Positions 15,043 through 22,800 of a stretch of 64,000 nucleotides of DNA are shown piece by piece; position 1 is the first letter of the stretch, and each line of letters opens with the position of its first letter. The notes under the pieces were generated by a model. The model was given only the letters and a program-made list of their open reading frames with translations, did not search any database and was not told the DNA's origin. A program made the translations under genes and the position numbers. Location: the NCBI RefSeq assembly GCF_002970975.1, contig NZ_PNFA01000007.1, forward strand, positions 157,757 through 221,756, in the 5' to 3' direction. The stretch is from Microbacterium halophytorum (lineage in GTDB: Bacteria > Actinomycetota > Actinomycetes > Actinomycetales > Microbacteriaceae).

Positions 15043-16737
15043 GTGGAGATGCCGAGCGGAGTGCGCGCGTACCTGCGCCGATTCGGCTCGAAGAAGACCT
15101 TCGGCGGCGACCTCCGCGCCGGGCTGACCCTCGGCATCGAGAGCGTGCCCGACGGCCTCGCGGCCGGTGTGCTCGCCGGCGTGAACCCCGTGATGGGCCT
15201 GAACGGCTACCTGATGGGAACGCTGGCCGGTTCGCTCGCCACGGGCTCGGTGTTCATGATGGTGCAGTCGACGGGCGCGATGGGCGTGCTCGTCGCCGAC
15301 GTGCCGGAGGTCCACGGCGACGGTGCGGCCGGAGCGATGGCCATGCTCGCGGTGCTCGCGGGCGTCGTCATGCTGGGCCTCGGGCTCGCGCGCATGGGGA
15401 GACTCGTGCGGTTCATCCCGACGGCGGTGCTCTACGGCTTCGTCAACGCCGTCGCCGTGAACATCGTGCTCGGCCAGCTCGACAACTTCACGGGCTACGA
15501 CAGCCAGGGCGCCAACCGCATCACCCGGCTGATCGACACCCTGTTCGGGCTCCCGCACTTCCTCTGGTGGTCCGTACTGGTCGGTCTCGTCACGCTCGGT
15601 CTCATCCTGGTGCTCGAGCGCACGAGGCTCGGCGCGCTCGCGCTGGTCGTGGCCGTTGCCGCCGGTTCGGCGTTCGCGGCGCTCCTGCCGCACGGCGGGG
15701 TCGCGACTCTCGCGGACATCGCCGACGTCTCGGGCGCGCACCCGACGCTGACGATGCCCGACGTCGGGACCGTCGGTGCGCTCGTGCTGCCCGCCGTCTC
15801 GCTCGCGCTCGTGGGGCTCGTGCAGGGAGCGGCGATCTCGGGGTCGATCCCGAACCCGGATGGGAGGTATCCGGATGCCTCGGCCGACTTCACCGGCCAG
15901 GGCGTCGCGAACGTCGCCGTGGGGCTGTTCGGCGGGATGCCGGCCGGCGGCTCGATGTCGGCGACCGCGATCGCCCGCACGGCGGGGGCGCGGACGGCCC
16001 TCACCGGCGTGATCGCGGCGGCCGTGATGCTCGTCACCGCGCTGCTGCTCGGCCGACTGATCGAGTTCGTCGCGATGCCTGCGCTCGCCGCGCTGCTGAT
16101 CCTGGTCGGCGTCCGTACGTTCGACTACCACCAGGCGGTGCTCGTCTGGCGCACGGGGCCGACCCAGGCGGCCGTGTTCTGCGTCACGTTCGTCCTCAGC
16201 ATCCTGATCCCGCTGCAGTACGCCGTGCTCGCGGGGGTCGGCCTCGCGATCGTGCTGCAGATCGCGCAGCAGTCCAACCGCGTGCGGCTCGTGCGCTGGA
16301 CCTTCGACGATCCGCACGGCCGACCCGTCGAGTCCGAGCCGCCGGAGGTGCTGGTCGCGGGCGACACCGTCGTCATCGCGCCGTACGGCAGCCTGTTCTT
16401 CGCGTCGACGGAGTCGTTCCGGGCGCAGCTGCCGTCGCCGGGCGCTTCGGCGCCCGGCGGAGCCGTCGTGATCCGGCTGCGCGGAACCGAGGAGCTGGGC
16501 GTGACGTTCCTCACGATGCTGCGGCGGTACGCCGGCGAGTTGCGCGGCGCGGGGGCGACGCTGATGCTCACGGGCGTGAACGAGCGCGTCTCCGGGCAGC
16601 TGCGTGCGACCGGCATCATCGACGCGATTGGCAGCGACAACGTGTTCGCGATGCGCCCGCGGCTCGGCGACGCGCTCGAGTCGGCGCTGGCAGAGCTGGC
16701 TCGGCGGCGCGACGCATCGGGTCGCACGGATCGGTGA
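15043..16737 (+). CDS. SulP family anion permease with STAS domain (copy 2)
   Basis: 564 residues. The membrane part has LGIESVPDGLAAGVLAGVNP and the conserved ISGSIPNPDGRYPDASADFT followed by GQGVANVAVGLFGGMPAGGS, the same block as copy 1. A STAS domain occupies about residues 440-550 (VVIAPYGSLFFASTESF, the segment LRGTEELGVTFLTMLRRYAG). Substrate unknown (sulfate, bicarbonate or another anion). GTG 15043 fits a leaderless start 6 nt after the -10 box; ATG 15049 and ATG 14998 are alternatives. Both SulP genes lie next to a channel or permease gene on the other strand and share an operator type, suggesting parallel duplication of a transporter divergon. Confidence 0.85.
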   Translation: MEMPSGVRAYLRRFGSKKTFGGDLRAGLTLGIESVPDGLAAGVLAGVNPVMGLNGYLMGTLAGSLATGSVFMMVQSTGAMGVLVADVPEVHGDGAAGAMAMLAVLAGVVMLGLGLARMGRLVRFIPTAVLYGFVNAVAVNIVLGQLDNFTGYDSQGANRITRLIDTLFGLPHFLWWSVLVGLVTLGLILVLERTRLGALALVVAVAAGSAFAALLPHGGVATLADIADVSGAHPTLTMPDVGTVGALVLPAVSLALVGLVQGAAISGSIPNPDGRYPDASADFTGQGVANVAVGLFGGMPAGGSMSATAIARTAGARTALTGVIAAAVMLVTALLLGRLIEFVAMPALAALLILVGVRTFDYHQAVLVWRTGPTQAAVFCVTFVLSILIPLQYAVLAGVGLAIVLQIAQQSNRVRLVRWTFDDPHGRPVESEPPEVLVAGDTVVIAPYGSLFFASTESFRAQLPSPGASAPGGAVVIRLRGTEELGVTFLTMLRRYAGELRGAGATLMLTGVNERVSGQLRATGIIDAIGSDNVFAMRPRLGDALESALAELARRRDASGRTDR

Positions 16738-16759
16738 GATCCGCGGAATTCCGCGGATC
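16738..16759. repeat. Perfect 22-bp palindrome after sulP2
   Basis: The sequence is its own reverse complement (centre GGAATTCC) and starts right after the sulP2 stop codon. It could fold as a 9-bp stem with an AATT loop and end the sulP2 transcript, or bind a dimeric protein. It lies just upstream of the giant adhesin's operator. Confidence 0.55.
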
Positions 16760-16764
16760 CGATG

Positions 16765-16816
16765 TCACCCTCTCCGGGTGAATGCGCCCCAGGGATTCCC
16801 AGGAAGGTGCCAGCAT
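16765..16816 (+). promoter_or_regulatory. LAL-regulon operator and promoter of the giant adhesin
   Basis: Exact TCACCC-TCTCC-GGGTGA (16765-16781), followed after 29 nt by CAGCAT (16811-16816) in the context GGTGCCAGCAT, nearly the same as at the sulP1 promoter. The mRNA would start near 16823 and have a 5' leader of about 37 nt with GGTGGGAG as ribosome binding site. Confidence 0.75.
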
Positions 16817-16859
16817 TCCGAGTGAATCGTGTTCCCGATGGGGTGGGAGTAAACGCACC

Positions 16860-19800
16860 ATGAGTAAGGCGCTTTCCCGGCACAGCGCCGGCGGCAAGAG
16901 CGGCAGCAGCCGCTTCGGGCGGGTGCTGGCGGCGGGAGTCGCGGCGCTGCTCGTCGTCTCGGCGGCGGTGATCGGTGACAACACGTTCGCCCCGACAGCG
17001 GCCCAAGCCGCGACGGGCGCGTTCCCGCAATTGACCAAGCAGGTCGATGGGCAGGATGCCCATCGCGACCTCGCACCGGGGGAGTCGGTCGATTACACGG
17101 TGCAGTTCAGCACGGAGGATGCGGCATTGGACAGCCCCGTGACCGTGGTCGACGTGCTGCCCGAGGCGTTCGCCGGCTGGCAGATCAGCGGGTTGAGCGC
17201 GAACATCCCGAACTACCCAGGCGCCGCGACGGTCGAGATGCCCGGCGTCACGCCCGGCACGAGCGGTACGGTCGGCGCGACCGAGGCCGAGCGCACGATC
17301 ACAGTCGACGTCGAAGCGCCTCTCGACGACGGCTCGACCGGGATGCCGACGGGCTCGCAGGGGCTGCTCACTTACACGCTGACGGTGCCGAGTGACCTGG
17401 CGCCCGATTGGGAGTACAACAACGCAGACCTGACGAACACCGTCACTTACACCGGCACGGCCGACCCCGCCGATCCGCCGGTCAGCATCACGGACGACGC
17501 GATCATCTCCGTCAACGTCCCGATCACGGTGGACGTGACCCCGTCGAAGACGTGGGAGCCCGCTGCGCAGCCATTCGAGCCCGGCGCCGCCTCGACGATG
17601 ACGATCGGCGGCACGCAGGCCTCGAACGTCAACGCGACCTCGTTCGTGCTGCAGGACCCGACCGTCGCCGATGACGGCGCCGCGACGCTCGACGCGTCAA
17701 ACCCGTTCCGCTACGTCGACTTCGCTGGTTTTGCGACCGATCCGACGACCGACCAGTCTGGCTGGCCGGAGGGCGCGACCGAAGCGAGCGTCGAGGCGTA
17801 CGTCTACGATGGCTCGACGTGGAATTGGACCACCTACGACGGTTCCATCGCCGATGCGGATGTCGCGGGCATTCGGATCACCTACACGGGCGACATCCCG
17901 CCAGAGGCCGTCGCGAGCCAAGCCTTCGACGTCGCGCAGCGTGCCGATGACCGCATTGACGGCACCGCGCTGAACGCCGGATACAACGCCTCCAACGTGA
18001 TGTCGGCGACCGTGACGGTCGACGGTGAGGACCCGGTGACGCAGACATCGAACGCCGACTTCGCCGTCACCCCCGTCGTGATCGACGTCAACGCTGGCAA
18101 GGCCTTCATCGGCGCCGACGGAGCGGAGGTCGAGAACCTCGAAACCGTCTCGGGCAATGAGGCCGATGTCGTGATCACGGGGCAGAACGCGCAGGCCCCC
18201 GACAGCTCGAACCTCGACAGCCTGACGATCAGCGAGCCGGGCGAGGGCGCGAACGCCGCGTACTTCTCAGACGACATCGCATTCGTCGGCTTCTCCGACG
18301 ACCTCACGTACGAGGTGTGGCCCGAGGGTGCGACCGGCGGCAGCATCACCTGGTACGTCGAGGGCGGCGAACCGATCACCGAGGAGTTGACGGTGAGCGA
18401 GCCGCTTCCCGACCCGCCTGCGGGCGAGACCGTCACGGGCTTCGACGTCACATTCACGGGCGCGATTCCGCCCGGCGCGACGAGCCAGATCCGCTACACC
18501 GTCGATACGGACGAGAACCTGGCCCCGGATGGAGGTCAGACCGAGCCGTACGTCAACACGATCGACGTCGAGGGCACCTCCCCGAGCGTCGAGGAGCCGG
18601 CGACCGACAGCGACGACGCGAGCCTCGTGCTCGTCGCACCGGCGATCGTCACCGATATCGAGAAGCAGGTCAGCCCCGCCATCGTCTTCCCCGGCGACAA
18701 CGTCATCGTCGAGCTGCCGACCACGACCACGACGACAGGCGACGACGCGCACCCGACCGAGATCATTGTGACCGACCAGTGGCAGGGCGAGGGCACCTTC
18801 TGGGACGCATTCGACCTGACGCAGATCGTCGCACCGATCGACGTTCCCGAGGGCTCCACACTCACCGTCGAGCGGTACGACGAGACTGACCAGGCGTGGG
18901 TCGAGGTCGCGACGCTCACGGAGACGGGGACCGAGAACATCCCGGTCCCCGAACCTGAGGACACCACGGGCATCCGGTTCACGTACTCGAACCCGGCCGG
19001 CTTCGGCGCCACGACCGACGTTCAGCCGAACTTGATGTTCGTCGCGCGCGACACGTTGCGCAGCACGGGCGAGACGACCTCGCCGAACGACGGGTTCCCC
19101 TATGACCCGACGCCCTACACCAACACGGCGCGGTCGGACGCCACCGGTCAGCTCGACACACGCCTCGTCGTCGACGACGACGAGGCGACCGACGACGGCA
19201 GCATCCGACACTTGGACGGCGACATCGGGCCGCTGTGGAACGACAAGAACTGGACCGACGACCTGCTCGTGTCGCAGTCGGGCGCCGAGAGCTCGACGGT
19301 GCAGCGCTGGGCAGTGACTGAGGCGGGCTTCACGCAGGTCACGCTGACCGACCCCGCCGCGCCGACCGCTGACGGCGCCGGCACGGTGTTCGAGGCGTTC
19401 GACCTGCTCCGCGTTGACCCGATCCTGATCGCCGACGAGCCCGAGATGGAGTGGGACGACGTCGTCGACGTGCAGCTGTACGACGGCGCCGACTGGGTGT
19501 CGGTCGCCGCTCCCGACGGCAGCTGGATGAACGACCAGGGCTTCAAGGGCTACCAGCTCACGAACGCCGAGCGGCAGAGCACGCTCGGAATCCGCCTCGT
19601 GCTCGAGCCGGACGATGCGGGTCGCCAGGCGGCGATCGATGCCGGTCGGCCAGACGCGCCCGGCGTCGGCACCGGCATCATGCACACGGGCGACATCCGC
19701 AGCTACACCTTGGACTGGCGCCTGCGCAACGAGGCACGGCCCGATGGCGGCGAGGTCAAGTGGGTCACGTCGAGCACGCCATTCAACTGTGCGGAGGCGG

Positions 19801-22800
19801 CGGAAGGCTGCATCGACAACACGTTCGAGATGACGGGAACGCGGGACGACGGCACAGTGACCGCTGACGCGGACGACATGATCAATCTGATCGATGGCAC
19901 CGGCAATGTGCAGCTGAGCAAGACGGTCGACGAACTGCCCGACGGCGAGGCCGTCTCGCTCATCGCACCGAAGCCGGGCGACCTCGATCAGGCCGACTAC
20001 CCGACCACGTCGTACACGCTGACGGCCGAGAACGCCTCGAGCAGCGAGAGCGGCAAGGGAGTCATGAAGCTCTCTCGCGTGCGGGTGACCGACGTCGCGA
20101 CCGACGCGCTCGGGGCGACCGATATGGCGACGAGCCCCTTCGAGGGGCGTGACTTCGACGCCGAGGCCGCGAGTGCTGCCGGCAACCACTGGGATGAGTT
20201 CAACGTCACGGGGATCTCGTTCCAGGACCTGCCCTCATACATCGACAAGGACCAGAGCACGGTCGAGCTGTGGCTGTACAACGGCGGCAGCCCGACGACG
20301 GCGAACTACTCGATCGCAGAGATCGAGGCGGGGGCGGCCGACGCCGACCTGGCCGACGCGATCGGCGTCTCGGTGACCTACCAGGGCACCGACCCGGAGA
20401 CGAACGGCAACCGCATCGTCGCCGGCGACGACCTCACGATGCGCCTCGACGTACAGCTGCGCGCTGAGCACCGCTCGACGGGTGAGCCTGTGGAGGGCGG
20501 CGAGGACGGGGTGCCGGTCTCGGTTCCGAACGAGGCGCGCACGCTCGGCCAGGACGTCGTCATCAACCCCGACGCCGAGCCGGCTGACGAGGAGAACGCC
20601 GAGGCGCTGCTCGACGCCGCGTCGATCGACGTCGGCCTCACCAAGGACGTCACGGTCGGCGACGGCGGTACGACGCTGATCGAGACCGACCCGGATGCGC
20701 CCGTCCACGTGAACCTCGTGGCGACGCCGGGCGAGACGACGGCCCCGCTGTCGCAGCTCACGATCGAGGACACGACGGCCGAGTTCTGGGAGAAGTTCGA
20801 GCTCGTCTCCCTGCCGGAGCCCGGCGCCGTGCCGACGGATTCCGACCAGTACTCCTACGACTACTTCGTCGACGGGGCCTGGGTCGCACAGGACGACTTC
20901 ACGGGCGAGCTGACCGACGTCTACGGCGTGCGGATCACCTTCGACCGCGCCGACGGCGAGATGTTCCCGCTGGGGGCGACCTCGTGGACATCCGGATGGG
21001 GCTCGGCCGAGCTGCCGATCGATGTGCAATTGCGCGACCCGGCCGATGTCGATTGGGATGCGGGCCTGGTGATCAACAACGAGGCGCTGGCGATCGCGAA
21101 CGGCAGTGCTTCCGAAGAGGCCGAGGACCGCGACCCCGCGCAGATCGACTTCTCGCCGGGCGAGCACCGGATCACGGTCTCCAAGCGCGCACCGCTCGAC
21201 GAGTCGTCGCACACCGTCGATCCGCTGGCGAGCAACCAGTGGCAGCTGATCTTCACGAACGACGGCACGAGCTACCTGCCGATCGAGACGATCACCGACT
21301 ACCTGCCGGCGGATCTGACGTGGGACGGCGCGCAGCCGACCTACGAGCGGACCGATGGCGGCAGCCTCCCGATCGACCCCGAGGAGATCGCGGTCGCGCT
21401 GAGCGATGATGGCAGCGAGCTCTCGTTCACCTGGCCGGAGGGCTCGCGCATGCAGCCGGGGGAGACGGTGACGATCAACCTCGGGCTGATCCTCGAAGCG
21501 GGCGTCGCCCCGGACGAGCGGGTCTGGAACGCGGTCGTGGCAGAAACCGGCGTCGACCTCGTCAGCTGCACGCAGCCGACCGAGTTCGGGCAGGACGCGA
21601 CGAACGCACCCGAGACCGGGGCGACAGAGTGCGGAAACGCGAACTACGTGCAGCCGCGCGAGGGCACCCTCGTCGGCGCACAGAAGTTCGTCAACGGCGA
21701 GTACGTCGACACCCTGGGCGAGGACCTCGTCTCGGGCGAGGTCAACACCGCCACGGGCGAGGCGGAGTGCACGAGCCCGAGCGCACCCGCCGATTACACC
21801 CGCACTCCCTGCGCCGACTACACCGCCGTCGGTGGCACGGACCACTGGCAACTGAACCACGTGAACGCGGGCACGGACCCGCTCACGCAGATGACGATCG
21901 TCGACATGCTGCCGCGCCCCGGCGACCGGCTGTTGGCCGGTGGGGGCGACCGCAACAGCACGTGGCAGTCGGTACTCGACACCGACTCGATCCTGCTCTC
22001 CGGTGACGTGTCGGAACGAGCGAGCGGGACGATCGAAGTGACGACCGACCCGACGGCGTGCATCGGCAGCGATCCGTCCTCGTCGATGTGGCCGGATGAC
22101 CCGGAGTGCGATGACCCCACCAACCCGGGAAACGCGTCTTGGGTGTCGATTTACGACTACACGGGAGCCGACCAGGACATCGTCGGCATCCGATTCGTGT
22201 TCGACATTCCGGAGGACGACCCGTTGCAGCCGGGCGAATGGATCAACATTTGGTTCGACACCGTGAACCGCGTCGTCGACCAGACCGACCTCGGCCTGCA
22301 GCCGACGCTGGAGCAGTACCAGGAGGAGCAGTTCGCCTGGAACCAGAACGGTGTCACGGCCATCGGCGTCAGCGGCGACCGCGTCGACCTCGTCAAGGCC
22401 CCGGAGCCCGCGGGCGTGACGCTCAAGACGGGTTCGCTCGAGCTGTCGAAGACGGTCGTCGACAACGGGGTCACACAGATTCCCGACTCGTTCGATGTCG
22501 AACTCGTCTGCACCGTGCCGAGCGGCGTCGCCGACCCCGAGCGCGTCGCGCTCGACCTCGGTGAGTCGTCGACTGTGACGCTGCCGGCCGACGGCACGCC
22601 CGTCACGCTCGACGGCCTGCCGATCGGCACTGACTGCACCGTCACGGAGACCGGCGAGGTCGGCGAGTACGGTGAGATCGCCCGCACCTTCCAGTCGAGC
22701 CCCGGCGTCACCCCGTCGGCCGACGGCATGAGTGCCGAGGTCGAGATCCGGGAGCGCCCGCTCGCGAACGACGTGACGACCGTGGGCGTGACCAACACCT

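Noticed and set aside
14902..16317. 470-codon N-terminal extension of the AI-2E permease
   Set aside because: It is antisense to sulP2; its composition (Arg/His/Asp-rich) is that of a shadow frame of a GC-rich gene.
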